Shown here: one piece after another, positions 7,896-16,814 of the stretch | How the letters are laid out: every line of letters starts with the position of its first letter | Position numbering within the stretch: position 1 is the first letter of the stretch | Translations under genes and position numbers: made by a program | The notes under the pieces: generated by a model | Told to the model about the DNA's origin: nothing | Database searches by the model: none | The model's input: only the letters and a program-made list of their open reading frames with translations | NCBI GenBank assembly: GCA_021647375.1 | Contig: JAKIUV010000051.1 | Span: forward strand, 1-20,465 | DNA: 20,465 nucleotides | Reading direction: 5' to 3' | DNA from: Robiginitomaculum sp. | GTDB taxonomy: Bacteria > Pseudomonadota > Alphaproteobacteria > Caulobacterales > Maricaulaceae

Positions 7896-9470
7896 CTACT
7901 CCCACTCAATTGTCCCAGGTGGTTTTGACGTGATGTCGTACACTACGCGGTTGACGCCCTGCACCTCGTTGATGATGCGGGTCGCGGTTTCACCAAGGAA
8001 TTCGTGGCTATAGGGGTAATAATCTGCGGTCATACCGTCGGACGAGGTCACAGCGCGTAGGGCAAGCGCATATTCATAGGTTCGTCCATCGCCCATTACG
8101 CCCACAGTTTTTACTGGCAAAATCACTGCAAATGCCTGCCATATATCATTGTATAATTTATGTTTTTTAATTTGGTCGAGATAAACCGCATCAGCCTCGC
8201 GCAACAGATCAAGCTTGTCCTTGGTTATGACACCCGGACAACGAATAGCTAGGCCAGGCCCTGGGAATGGATGGCGCTCTACGAAGCTTGTCGGCAATCC
8301 CAGCTCCCGTCCTAAGTCCCGTACTTCGTCCTTAAAAAGTTCACGCAGAGGCTCTACTAGCGCCATATTCATGCGTTCTGGTAGGCCGCCAACATTGTGA
8401 TGGGACTTGATGGTCACAGACGGGCCGCCGTCGAAGGATACACTTTCGATGACATCAGGGTAGAGCGTGCCTTGGGCAAGGAAATCGGCTCCCCCAATAT
8501 TCTTGGCTTGTTTCTCAAAAATATCAATAAAAGTCTTGCCAATTATTTTGCGCTTTTTTTCTGGGTCAGAGACGCCTTCCAGCAAGTCTAAAAACTGATC
8601 TTCCGCGTCTACATGAATTAGTTTAATGTCATAATGCTTTGAAAACATTGAAACTACTTCTTCAGATTCGTTTTTTCGCATCATGCCCGTATCTACGAAC
8701 ACACAGGTCAATTGATCGCCAATGGCCTCATTCAACAAGACTGCCACTACGGAACTGTCGACCCCGCCGGACAGGCCGCAAATGACTTTACCGTCCCCGA
8801 CCTGCTTACGAACGGCGGCAATGGCTTCGTCTTTAAACGCCGCCATAGTCCAGTCGCCTTTCAGTCCTGCAATAGTGTGAGTGAAGTTTTTGAGCAATTG
8901 CGCCCCGATAGGCGTATGGGCGACTTCGGGGTGGAACATGACATTATAAAATTTGCGCTTAGCATCTTCGCTGGCCGCAAAGGGGGCATTGGGTGAGCGC
9001 GCAATAATTTCAAACCCGTCCGGCAATTTATTGACCCGGTCGCCGTGGCTCATCCAGACGGTATGTTCGGAGCCGACATCGCCGATATCCGCAAATAACG
9101 GACTGTCTTTGACAATCTCTAAACTCGCGCGGCCAAATTCACGCTCGTCCGCCGCTTCGGCAGAACCACCAAGCTGATCGACCATAGCCATCTGGCCGTA
9201 ACAAATCCCGAGAACAGGAACACCTAAGTCAAATACGGTATCATGGACACGCGGACTGGTCGCACCGCCAACACTGCTCGGGCCACCGGACAAGATGACC
9301 GCACCCGGTTCAAAGTCCGCCAATAGGGTGTCTGTGATTTTATTATAAGGATGCACTTCGGAATAAACACCGCTCTCGCGTACCCGCCTAGCAATCAATT
9401 TTGTGACCTGGGAACCAAAATCTATAATCAAGACTTTTTCGTGGTGACCAGTATGAGTGTGAGTTGTCAT
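7896..9470 (-). CDS. guaA: GMP synthase (glutamine-hydrolysing)
   Basis: GuaA makes GMP from XMP, ATP and glutamine, the last step of guanine nucleotide synthesis in the cytoplasm. The 524-residue product is full length. The class I glutamine amidotransferase domain (about 12-205) has GICYGQM with nucleophile Cys90 and the His/Glu motif FHPEVAHT. The ATP-pyrophosphatase domain has the P-loop GLSGGVDSS, and the C-terminal dimerisation domain ends with the family's PPGTIEWE. The start ATG overlaps the rsmB stop by one base (TAATG), so translation is coupled and it needs no strong ribosome site. It is the last gene of guaB-rsmB-guaA, and a palindrome follows directly. No oddities. Confidence 0.98.
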   Translation of the reverse strand: MTTHTHTGHHEKVLIIDFGSQVTKLIARRVRESGVYSEVHPYNKITDTLLADFEPGAVILSGGPSSVGGATSPRVHDTVFDLGVPVLGICYGQMAMVDQLGGSAEAADEREFGRASLEIVKDSPLFADIGDVGSEHTVWMSHGDRVNKLPDGFEIIARSPNAPFAASEDAKRKFYNVMFHPEVAHTPIGAQLLKNFTHTIAGLKGDWTMAAFKDEAIAAVRKQVGDGKVICGLSGGVDSSVVAVLLNEAIGDQLTCVFVDTGMMRKNESEEVVSMFSKHYDIKLIHVDAEDQFLDLLEGVSDPEKKRKIIGKTFIDIFEKQAKNIGGADFLAQGTLYPDVIESVSFDGGPSVTIKSHHNVGGLPERMNMALVEPLRELFKDEVRDLGRELGLPTSFVERHPFPGPGLAIRCPGVITKDKLDLLREADAVYLDQIKKHKLYNDIWQAFAVILPVKTVGVMGDGRTYEYALALRAVTSSDGMTADYYPYSHEFLGETATRIINEVQGVNRVVYDITSKPPGTIEWE

Positions 9471-10804
9471 TACTCTTCTTTCTTAATTTTGCGCATAACG
9501 GCTAAAAAGAACCCATCCGTATCCGTAGACGCCGGGGTCATGGTTAGGGTGCATCCGTCTTCAGACCACGGCATAGCCTTTTTAGTGCCAATCCGGTCTT
9601 CCCAAACTTCGCCGGACGATAGCAATTCGAAATCTTTATTGTCCTCAAGAAATGCGTAAACCTGTCCCTCATTTTCTTCGGCGAATAATGAACAAGTCAC
9701 ATATATCAAAAGCCCATCAGGCCGCACATATTGCTTGGCCTGATCAAGCACAGTTTTCTGTTCGGCCATACGCAGTTCCAGCGTCGAAAGCGACAACCGC
9801 CATTTCGCGTCCGGATGCCTGCGCCACGTGCCAGACCCCGTACACGGCGCATCCACCAAAACCCGGTCCATGGAACCACGGTGTTTTTTCAAATTGTTCT
9901 GGGGCGGTTGCACCACCTCAACATTGGTCGCCCCTGCCCGCTGTGTTCGTGCGTAAAGCGGCGCAAGCCTGCGCTTATCTATGTCGTAAGCGTATATCTT
10001 GCCTTCGTTGTTCATATCAGCCGCCATGTCTGCTGCTAGGGCCAAAGTCTTGCCGCCGCCGCCCGCACAGTAATCCAGCACAGTTTCGCCCGGCTTGGCA
10101 TCGACCATCAGAGAGACAATTTGCGAACCCTCGTCCTGTATCTCGACCTCGCCCATAAGAAATACAGGGTCGGATTGAATATTGGGTAGACGGTCAAGTT
10201 TGGTGCCCGCTTTGATACGCACACCAACAGGGGATAATTCAGCCGCCACACCGCCAAAGTCTTTCAGCTTGGCGAGAGCCGCCTTACGGTTGGTCTTGAG
10301 CGTATTTACCCGCAAATCCAGAGGTGGCCGCGCCAACATAGCTTGCCCTTCGGCCACAGCATTGTCGGCGAAATTATTGGTGAATGCAGGCCATATCCAT
10401 TCGGGTATATCAGCCCGTATCCAGTCCGGTGCCATGACTAAATCCCGCCCGCCTAGTAAGGCGGCAACTTCGTCCTTGGTCAAAGCTGCAGGTGCGTGGT
10501 CGTCTTCGGTGAATGTCGTCGTTAGGCTATCTACGCTCTCGTCCCAGCCCCAGACCATAGTGCCCAGCACCAATGCCCGCGCGGCACCCGTATCTTCTTC
10601 GTCGTCAAACCCCATTCTCCATAATGTAGAAGATTTCCGCCTAAGCGCATCAAACACGATGCCGCCAATGCAGGCCCGGTCTTTGGAGCCAGCAAAGCGG
10701 TGCGCCTTACCCCAATCCCGCAGAGCATGAGCCGCAGGTGTGCGTCTCTCAATTATGTCTTCCAAAACCTCTATCGCGGCCTGAATGCGTCCACCATGTC
10801 TCAT
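9470..10804 (-). CDS. rsmB: RsmB/NOP-family 16S rRNA m5C methyltransferase
   Basis: The enzyme transfers a methyl group from S-adenosylmethionine to C5 of a cytosine in 16S rRNA (m5C967 in E. coli RsmB). The 444-residue protein has an N-terminal helical, NusB-like part and a RsmF/NOP-type Rossmann domain: DYCAGGGGKTLALAADM (AdoMet loop), VDAPCTGSGTWRRHPD and VTCSLFAEENE, the last two carrying the two conserved Cys of RNA m5C methyltransferases. The start lies 12 bases after the guaB stop, with a GAGAAG ribosome site. The stop shares one base with the guaA start. An rRNA-modification gene within the gua operon may tie ribosome maturation to GTP supply; this is inference. Exact target base assumed from family. 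Confidence 0.9.
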   Translation of the reverse strand: MRHGGRIQAAIEVLEDIIERRTPAAHALRDWGKAHRFAGSKDRACIGGIVFDALRRKSSTLWRMGFDDEEDTGAARALVLGTMVWGWDESVDSLTTTFTEDDHAPAALTKDEVAALLGGRDLVMAPDWIRADIPEWIWPAFTNNFADNAVAEGQAMLARPPLDLRVNTLKTNRKAALAKLKDFGGVAAELSPVGVRIKAGTKLDRLPNIQSDPVFLMGEVEIQDEGSQIVSLMVDAKPGETVLDYCAGGGGKTLALAADMAADMNNEGKIYAYDIDKRRLAPLYARTQRAGATNVEVVQPPQNNLKKHRGSMDRVLVDAPCTGSGTWRRHPDAKWRLSLSTLELRMAEQKTVLDQAKQYVRPDGLLIYVTCSLFAEENEGQVYAFLEDNKDFELLSSGEVWEDRIGTKKAMPWSEDGCTLTMTPASTDTDGFFLAVMRKIKKEE

Positions 10805-10816
10805 TGTATAACTTCT

Positions 10817-12274
10817 CTATTTCTGTTCAGAATAATTCGGGCTTTCACGGGCGATAGCGACGTCGTGGACGTGGCTTTCCCGCAGGCCTGAATTGGTGAT
10901 ACGGACAAATTCCGCATTGTCGTGAAACGTGGATATATCCGCAGACCCCGTATAGCCCATAGCGGCGCGAACGCCACCTAATAATTGATGAATAATCGGC
11001 CCAACAGGCCCTTTAAATCCGATACGGCCTTCAATGCCTTCGGGTACTAATTTCATGGTATCGGCCACGTCTTTTTGGAAATACCTGTCCGCAGACCCTC
11101 GCGCCATAGCCCCGACCGACCCCATACCCCGGTATGATTTATAAGAGCGCCCCTTATAAAGGAACACATCCCCCGGCGTCTCGCTCGCGCCAGCAAAGAG
11201 CGAGCCTATCATGGCAACATCCGCACCCACGGCCAGAGCCTTGGCCAGATCGCCAGAATATTTAATACCGCCGTCGGCAATCACCGGAATGCCGGCTTTG
11301 GTGGCTGCCTTACAAACGTCGATAAGCGCGGTCAGTTGCGGCACCCCTACCCCGGCTACAATACGGGTGGTACAAATAGACCCCGGCCCAATCCCGACCT
11401 TAAGCGCATCTGCGCCAGCCTTAATCAGCGCCGCCGCAGCATCTTCGGTAGCGATATTACCTGCAATGATTTGCACATCCGGACTGTGTTTTTTGAACCG
11501 TATAACCTGTTCAATAACCTTGATAGAATGACCATGCGCCGTATCAATTATCAGCGCATCCACACCCGCTGCAATAAGCGCAAGCCCGCGTTCAAAGCCA
11601 GCATCCCCGACCGTAGATGCCGCCCCGACCCGCAAACTACCGCTATCGTCTTTGCAAGCATTGGGGAAGTTTTCGGCCTTTTCCATGTCCTTAACAGTGA
11701 TGAGACCGACACAACGCCCTGCCCCATTAACCACCAAAACCTGTTCAATCCGGTGTTTATGCAAAAGCTCGCGCGCCTCGTCCTCGCTTGTCCCTTCGGA
11801 GACCGTAATTAAATCACGGGTCATCATGTCGGAGACTTTTTCGCCCGGATCTTTGGCAAATCGCGTATCGCGGTTGGTGATAATACCGATTAATTTGCCG
11901 TCGTCCGAAACTACGGGGAAGCTGGAAAACGAATGCTTTTCGGCCATCATTCGAAGCTCCGCCAATGTTGCGTCCGGGCCAATGGTGACTGGGTTAACCA
12001 CCATGCCGCTTTCATAACGCTTCACCTTGCGCACTTCTTCGGCCTGTTCATCTATGGACAAATTGCGGTGAATAATCCCCATACCGCCCGCTTGTGCCAT
12101 GGCAATCGCCAATGGGGCTTCGGTCACCGTATCCATGGCTGCAGACAATAAGGGCACATTTAATGTAATATTTTTGGTCAGCCGCGTCGCCAAATTAGCA
12201 TCACCCGGTAATATATCAGAGGCTTTTGGCAGCAAAAGCACATCGTCAAATGTGAGACCTTCACGAATCATCAT
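10817..12274 (-). CDS. guaB: inosine-5'-monophosphate dehydrogenase
   Basis: GuaB oxidises IMP to XMP with NAD+, the committed step to GMP; GuaA in the same run completes the path. The 485-residue protein has the standard order: N-terminal TIM-barrel start (EGLTFDDVLLLP, SAAMDTVTE), two CBS domains (about 95-215), then the catalytic loop GPGSICTTR with the nucleophile Cys near residue 300, the phosphate loop (IADGGIKYSGD) and the mobile flap with YRGMGSVGAM and DRYFQ. Two ATGs stand in tandem; the first (12274) is chosen because AAAGGAG lies 7 bases upstream. It is the first gene of guaB-rsmB-guaA, with the promoter in the 180-bp gap before it. Confidence 0.98.
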   Translation of the reverse strand: MMIREGLTFDDVLLLPKASDILPGDANLATRLTKNITLNVPLLSAAMDTVTEAPLAIAMAQAGGMGIIHRNLSIDEQAEEVRKVKRYESGMVVNPVTIGPDATLAELRMMAEKHSFSSFPVVSDDGKLIGIITNRDTRFAKDPGEKVSDMMTRDLITVSEGTSEDEARELLHKHRIEQVLVVNGAGRCVGLITVKDMEKAENFPNACKDDSGSLRVGAASTVGDAGFERGLALIAAGVDALIIDTAHGHSIKVIEQVIRFKKHSPDVQIIAGNIATEDAAAALIKAGADALKVGIGPGSICTTRIVAGVGVPQLTALIDVCKAATKAGIPVIADGGIKYSGDLAKALAVGADVAMIGSLFAGASETPGDVFLYKGRSYKSYRGMGSVGAMARGSADRYFQKDVADTMKLVPEGIEGRIGFKGPVGPIIHQLLGGVRAAMGYTGSADISTFHDNAEFVRITNSGLRESHVHDVAIARESPNYSEQK

Positions 12275-12331
12275 GAGAACACTCCTTTTGCGGGCGCGTA
12301 TTATCAGGGATAGGAGATATGCGCTAGGATT

Positions 12332-12358
12332 ATTTTAGCTTTTATATAAATGTGCCAA
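12332..12358 (-). promoter_or_regulatory. candidate guaB promoter
   Basis: In the 12275-12455 gap, read on the minus strand, TTGGCA (12353-12358) and TAAAAT (12332-12337) stand 15 bases apart in an AT-rich stretch about 60-85 bp before guaB. The spacing is short for a sigma-70-type promoter and alphaproteobacterial promoters differ from this consensus, so this is a guess. GCCAAAT also occurs twice just upstream (12354 and 12368 region). Confidence 0.25.
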
Positions 12359-12455
12359 ATTTATTGGGCCAAATATTATTTTCCGCTAGGAACCAACAAT
12401 GATTAGGCGCACTGCTCTACGCCTTAGCTGTATAATCTCTACTTTAACTCCCCTA

Positions 12456-12803
12456 TCAGCTTCCCCTAGGAACAGGTGTGCCGTAAAGTTTAGCAAAATA
12501 AATCCCGATTTCTTTGGCGTTCGGTAAATAGCAATAACCGTTTACCGTTTTTACACGCACGCCGTCCGGGATAACAGTCCCTTTGGGTAAAACGAGCGTT
12601 GGGCAATTGTGATTGCCATCGCCGAGCAAGGCTACTAATCCCGCACGCGGATGTGCGAGGGTCTCGTAGCGGATGTCCACAGCTTCTTTAATCGCAGGAT
12701 AATAGGAAAGCACCCCCCACATCTCTGCGCACTCCGGGCAGTATTCCCGCCTATCATTGTCCTCAAACCCCGGCGCGAGCAGAAATAAAATTGGTTTTTG
12801 CAT
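12456..12803 (-). CDS. DUF3088 family protein, thioredoxin-like
   Basis: A 115-residue protein matching the DUF3088 pattern known from proteobacteria: LFLLAPGFED near the start, a CxxC motif (Cys22-x-x-Cys25, in EYCPECAEMWGVL), then a Tyr-Pro segment, a central PTLVLPKG strand and a C-terminal helix ending KLYGTPVPRGS. The fold looks thioredoxin-like (CxxC after the first strand and a cis-Pro-like CPTLVLP), which suggests redox or metal binding, but no reaction is established for the family. No signal peptide, so cytoplasmic. The start has GGATA 5 bases upstream. It is transcribed away from mtaB (60 bp between starts), so the two share a promoter region. Its end is 180 bp from guaB. Confidence 0.8.
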   Translation of the reverse strand: MQKPILFLLAPGFEDNDRREYCPECAEMWGVLSYYPAIKEAVDIRYETLAHPRAGLVALLGDGNHNCPTLVLPKGTVIPDGVRVKTVNGYCYLPNAKEIGIYFAKLYGTPVPRGS

Positions 12804-12863
12804 AATGGTATCCTTAAGCTTGAGGCATTGACCTTTGCCCCCTTTAAGCCCATTTAACCAGCT

Positions 12864-14132
12864 ATGACAACTGATGTTAAAATGATCACATTAGGCTGCC
12901 GCCTTAATGCTTATGAAAGCGAGGTCATGGCTGGCCATGCGCGGGAGGCTGGTCTAACCGATACCGTGATTATTAACACCTGCGCCGTGACCAACGAAGC
13001 CGTGCGCCGTGGCAAACAAACCATTCGCCGTGCCGTGCGCGAAAACACGGGTTCTAAAATCATCGTCACCGGATGTGCGGCGCAGATAGAGCCGAAGACC
13101 TATGCGGGCATGGACGGGGTGAGCCATGTTCTGGGCAATGCCGAAAAAATGGTTGCGGAAAGTTTTGCGCTGAAAAAGAAGTCTAATGCCAAGGTCAATG
13201 TAAGCGACATCATGAAAGCCCGCGTCGCAGATAAATCCCGTGCGGGCGGTCTCATCGAAAGATCCCGCGCCATTGTCCAAATCCAAAACGGTTGTGACCA
13301 CCGCTGCACATTTTGCATCATCCCGTTCGGGCGCGGTAATTCGCGTTCCGTGCCCGCGCAGGAGGTCGTGCGCCGTATTGCTCTGTTGACCGAACAAGGC
13401 TTTAACGAAGTCGTCCTGACGGGCGTCGACATTTCCTCTTGGGGCGACGACTTGCCCGGTAAACCTCTGCTGGGCAATCTGGTAGCGCGGATTTTAAAGT
13501 CCGTCCCCGCCCTGCCCCGCTTGCGTTTATCCTCTATTGATAGCGCCGAGGTCGATGATGAGTTGTTCGGCTTATTCGCCACCGAACAACGCCTTGCCCC
13601 CTATCTGCATCTGTCCTTACAGCACGGTGACAACATGATATTAAAGCGCATGAAACGCCGCCATTCCCGTGAGGACGCGATTACCTTGTGCGCCCGCCTG
13701 CGCCGTGTGCGCCCAGACATCAGCTTTGGAGCCGATATTATCGCAGGCTTCCCGACCGAGACCGAAGAGATGTTTGAGAACTCGGTGCGGTTAGTCGAGG
13801 AATGCGGCCTAGCTTGGCTACATGTATTCCCCTATTCGGCGCGCCAAGGCACACCCGCCGCCAAAATGCCGCAAGTCAACGGTGCGGTCATCAAAGACCG
13901 CGCAAAACGATTGCGTGCCGCCGGCCATAAAACCCGCACCGCGTTTTTAAAATCCCGCGCCTTTGGCCACGATTTAGCGCTCATCGAAAAAGGCAATCTG
14001 GCACGGTTAGCGGATTTTTCTCCGGTCACTTTACCTGACCATAATATCCCCCCCAAAAGCATGATAGGACAGTTGCGCCCGGTGCGAATTACGGGTTATG
14101 GTGCGGGCGAACTATTGGGGGAGCTTTTGTGA
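12864..14132 (+). CDS. mtaB: tRNA (t6A37) methylthiotransferase MtaB
   Basis: MtaB converts t6A to ms2t6A at position 37 of tRNAs reading ANN codons, a radical-SAM methylthiolation. The 422-residue protein has the N-terminal UPF0004 domain with the first cluster's Cys in LGCRLNAYESE, INTCAVTNEA and VTGCAAQ. The radical-SAM cluster motif Cys144-x3-Cys148-x2-Cys151 (CDHRCTFCIIPFGRGNSRS) follows, and a short C-terminal TRAM-like segment ends the protein. The pattern LGCRLNxYES separates MtaB from MiaB and RimO. No clear ribosome site precedes the ATG, so the mRNA may be nearly leaderless. The stop TGA overlaps the GTG start of ftsY by 3 bp; mtaB-ftsY is a usual alphaproteobacterial order. Confidence 0.93.
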   Translation: MTTDVKMITLGCRLNAYESEVMAGHAREAGLTDTVIINTCAVTNEAVRRGKQTIRRAVRENTGSKIIVTGCAAQIEPKTYAGMDGVSHVLGNAEKMVAESFALKKKSNAKVNVSDIMKARVADKSRAGGLIERSRAIVQIQNGCDHRCTFCIIPFGRGNSRSVPAQEVVRRIALLTEQGFNEVVLTGVDISSWGDDLPGKPLLGNLVARILKSVPALPRLRLSSIDSAEVDDELFGLFATEQRLAPYLHLSLQHGDNMILKRMKRRHSREDAITLCARLRRVRPDISFGADIIAGFPTETEEMFENSVRLVEECGLAWLHVFPYSARQGTPAAKMPQVNGAVIKDRAKRLRAAGHKTRTAFLKSRAFGHDLALIEKGNLARLADFSPVTLPDHNIPPKSMIGQLRPVRITGYGAGELLGELL

Positions 14133-15832
14133 GCGACGATAATAAAAAGAAGAAAAAAGGCGGGTTTTTCAAACGCGCTTTCGGCTTTAAATCCAAAGAG
14201 GATAAGCTGGCCGAAGCGGCTGCGCTCAAAGCCGAACAGCAGGCCGAGGTCGATGCGCAAATGGCGGCGCGTATGGCCGCCATCAATGCCGCCGCCCTCA
14301 AGGCCGCCCGCGTACAAGACGAAGCCCATCTCAGCGAAGCCGAAAAAGCCCGCCTTGAAGAACAAGAACGCAAACAGGCCGAAATTCAAGCCGTCGAAGA
14401 TGCCAAAGCCGCCAAACGATTGGTCGAAGAAAAGAAAGCCAGCGCGGCAGAAGCCACCCGCAAAGCCGAGGAAGACGCTGCCCGCGCCACCGCCGAAGCA
14501 GAAGAAGCCGAACGCTTGGCCGCCGAGCAAGCCGCCCGCGAAAAAGCCGAAGCCGAAGAAATTGCACGACTAAAGCTAGCCGAAGAGAAAGCCGCTACGC
14601 AGGCCAAAGCCGACAAAGACGCGGTGCAAGAGCTAGCCCGCTTAAAGGCCGAACGCGAACAAGCCGAGCGTGAAGCCGAAGCCCGACGCGAAGCGGAGAA
14701 ATTGGCAGCAGAAAAACGCGCTGCAGAAAAGGTTAAAGCCGAACGCCTAGCCGCCGAACAAACCGCACGCGACGACGCCAAGCGCGAAGAGCTGAAAGCA
14801 CAGCTAATCAAAGAACAAGCCGAACGCGAAGCCAAGGCCTCAGAGGCACGAAAAGTCTGGGAAGCGGAACAGGCGGAACTGCTCAGGAGCGAGCGCGAGC
14901 AAGGTTTCCTTGGCCGTATTTCCCACGGCCTGTCCAAATCCACATCCGCCATGTCGGACAATATTTCCGCTTTGTTCAACAAACGCAAACTAGACGCGGA
15001 AGCGCTGGAAGACCTCGAAGACTTGCTGATCGCCGCAGACTTCGGGGTTGGCCCGGCCACCCGCACGGCGGAGCTTCTAGCCAAAGACCGTTTCGACAAA
15101 GAGGTCACCGACACCGAGATAAAAATCGCTCTCGCCGATGTCATATCCGAAACCCTGACGCCTCTGGAAAAGCCGCTCATGCTATGTGGTGCCAAGCCTG
15201 AAATCATGCTTTTCGTCGGGGTCAATGGTTCGGGCAAAACCACCACACTGGGTAAAATCGCCAAGCGCTATACCGACGAGGGCAAAACGGTTTTGCTAGC
15301 CGCTGGCGACACCTTCCGCGCCGCCGCCGTCGAGCAACTTAAGGTCTGGGGCGAGCGTTCCGGCGCCCCTGTAGTCTCCGCACCTCTGGGCGCAGATGCG
15401 TCCGGTCTGGTCTATGATGCCATCACCCGCGCCAAGGCCGAGAACTATGACATCTTGATGATCGACACTGCCGGGCGCTTGCAAAACCGCACCGAGCTGA
15501 TGGACGAGCTGGCCAAAATCGTCCGCGTTATAAAAAAACAAGACGATACCGCCCCGCACCATTCTATCTTGGTCCTGGACGCCACGGTCGGCCAAAACGC
15601 CCTGCTACAAACCGAAGCGTTTGAGAAAACCGCAGGCGTCACAGGCCTCATCATGACCAAGCTAGACGGCACAGCCAAAGGCGGCGTCCTCGTAGCCCTA
15701 GCCGACAAATTCAAACTCCCCATCCACGCAATAGGCATAGGCGAACGCATAGAAGACCTGGAAAGTTTCAGCGCCCCTGTGTTTGCTGCAGCGCTTTCGG
15801 GGATAGCAGATTCAGTGGTGGAGGAGGGTTAG
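14129..15832 (+). CDS. ftsY: signal recognition particle receptor FtsY
   Basis: FtsY is the membrane-bound GTPase receptor that hands SRP-ribosome complexes to the translocon. The product has 567 residues, long for the family. It starts with a basic amphipathic segment (KKKKKGGFFKRAFGFKSKED) likely to touch the membrane. Then comes a very long Ala/Glu/Lys/Arg-rich, coiled-coil-like acidic A domain to about residue 255. The NG domain carries the P-loop GVNGSGKT at 364-371, DTFRAAAVEQL, DTAGRLQNR and TKLDGTAKGG. The start is GTG, overlapping the mtaB stop; GGGGGAG just upstream serves as ribosome site. No terminator with a T-run is seen in the 139 bp after it, where transcription meets the convergent PhyH gene. 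Confidence 0.97.
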   Translation: MSDDNKKKKKGGFFKRAFGFKSKEDKLAEAAALKAEQQAEVDAQMAARMAAINAAALKAARVQDEAHLSEAEKARLEEQERKQAEIQAVEDAKAAKRLVEEKKASAAEATRKAEEDAARATAEAEEAERLAAEQAAREKAEAEEIARLKLAEEKAATQAKADKDAVQELARLKAEREQAEREAEARREAEKLAAEKRAAEKVKAERLAAEQTARDDAKREELKAQLIKEQAEREAKASEARKVWEAEQAELLRSEREQGFLGRISHGLSKSTSAMSDNISALFNKRKLDAEALEDLEDLLIAADFGVGPATRTAELLAKDRFDKEVTDTEIKIALADVISETLTPLEKPLMLCGAKPEIMLFVGVNGSGKTTTLGKIAKRYTDEGKTVLLAAGDTFRAAAVEQLKVWGERSGAPVVSAPLGADASGLVYDAITRAKAENYDILMIDTAGRLQNRTELMDELAKIVRVIKKQDDTAPHHSILVLDATVGQNALLQTEAFEKTAGVTGLIMTKLDGTAKGGVLVALADKFKLPIHAIGIGERIEDLESFSAPVFAAALSGIADSVVEEG

Positions 15833-15971
15833 CCGAAACGAAACTATGCTCGTGTTGGCCTCTACTTGCAACATAGTGAGTAAACTTGGGCATGTATCAA
15901 GGGTGTAAAAACGGGTTTAAGAATTTTGCAGATATAAGCAGAATATCAAAGTGCTTGCCGGGGCAGCAGGT

Positions 15972-16814
15972 TTACTCATCCAGCAAGCGTAAAGGATGCA
16001 CGGCGTTTACCATGCCGATATAGGGCGGCAGGATTGAGTAGCCGAGCATGGATTGGAGCTGCGGGTCTAGCTTACGCACGATGTCCTTGGGTATCGCCAT
16101 CATCAGGTTTTCTTGCTGGCGTAGCCACGGCTCGCAATATTGTGCGGTGAGAGCCATGCGCGGATTGTCGGACGTATTCACGCCGCCGCCGTGCCAGAAT
16201 GTACCGCCGTAAAATATGGCACTGCCCTTGGGCATAACTGCCGAAATAATCTTGTCGTCCTTGGTTGGTTTTCTGTCGCCCCAAAGATGGCTCTTGGGGA
16301 TGATCTGGGTGGCACCATTCGTTTCCGTAAAATCGTCCAGCGCAAATATACTGGCTGCACCCAGCGGTGCGCGCGGGCGGGGGACAGGGTAAAAACCGTC
16401 GTCCGGGTGGATGAATTGTGCGCTTTCGCCCGGCAAGATATTGATGCCGAGAAGCTGCGACAGCAAATAATTCGGCATGAACATTTTGTCGAGCAAAGCC
16501 AGAATACGCGGATGGGTCGCCAGCCAGTCCACGGCGCGGGTTTTGGCCATAGTCGAATAAATACGCTGGGTGCGTTCGCCTTCAAACTCGTTGCGACCAA
16601 CCTTGTCAAACAGAGGCGTCAGGGCGGACTTAACCGTATCGACCTCATCATCGGTAATCAGGTTTTTCATCATGACAAAACCATACTCTTGCAAGCACTG
16701 CCAGTCAGCTTCGACCAATGCAGGGTCAACATCGCGCTTGGTTTTTAAAAAGCCTGTTGTGCCTGCAATATCCGTGGATAAATCATCAATGCTGTCTACA
16801 ATAGGTTTGGTCAT
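15972..16814 (-). CDS. phytanoyl-CoA dioxygenase (PhyH) family protein
   Basis: Fe(II)/2-oxoglutarate-dependent oxygenase of the PhyH family, 280 residues, cytoplasmic. The iron-binding triad is visible: His136-x-Asp138 in FIHPDDG and the distal His208 in GTFWHGGG. An Arg (NPRMALTAQY) fits the 2-oxoglutarate contact. The N-terminal LQEYGFVMMKNLITDDEV is the usual family opening. Bacterial PhyH proteins hydroxylate diverse small molecules, so the substrate cannot be named. The ATG overlaps the stop of the upstream glutamate-synthase-like gene (ATGA), with GAGG 7 bases before it, showing translational coupling and suggesting a shared pathway or regulation. Confidence 0.85.
   Translation of the reverse strand: MTKPIVDSIDDLSTDIAGTTGFLKTKRDVDPALVEADWQCLQEYGFVMMKNLITDDEVDTVKSALTPLFDKVGRNEFEGERTQRIYSTMAKTRAVDWLATHPRILALLDKMFMPNYLLSQLLGINILPGESAQFIHPDDGFYPVPRPRAPLGAASIFALDDFTETNGATQIIPKSHLWGDRKPTKDDKIISAVMPKGSAIFYGGTFWHGGGVNTSDNPRMALTAQYCEPWLRQQENLMMAIPKDIVRKLDPQLQSMLGYSILPPYIGMVNAVHPLRLLDE

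Noticed and set aside
10182..10730. 182-codon open frame on the plus strand
   Set aside because: Lies fully antisense to rsmB, which is unambiguous; Ser/Arg/Pro-rich shadow composition.
14386..15264. 292-codon open frame on the minus strand, Ser/Ala/Arg-rich
   Set aside because: It is the antisense of ftsY's Ala/Glu/Lys-rich A domain; the composition is a by-product of the repetitive codons, and ftsY is certain on the other strand.
15843..15877. Imperfect hairpin (ACTATG…CATAGT) between ftsY and the PhyH gene as a terminator
   Set aside because: The stem needs a six-base bulge and no T-run follows on either strand.
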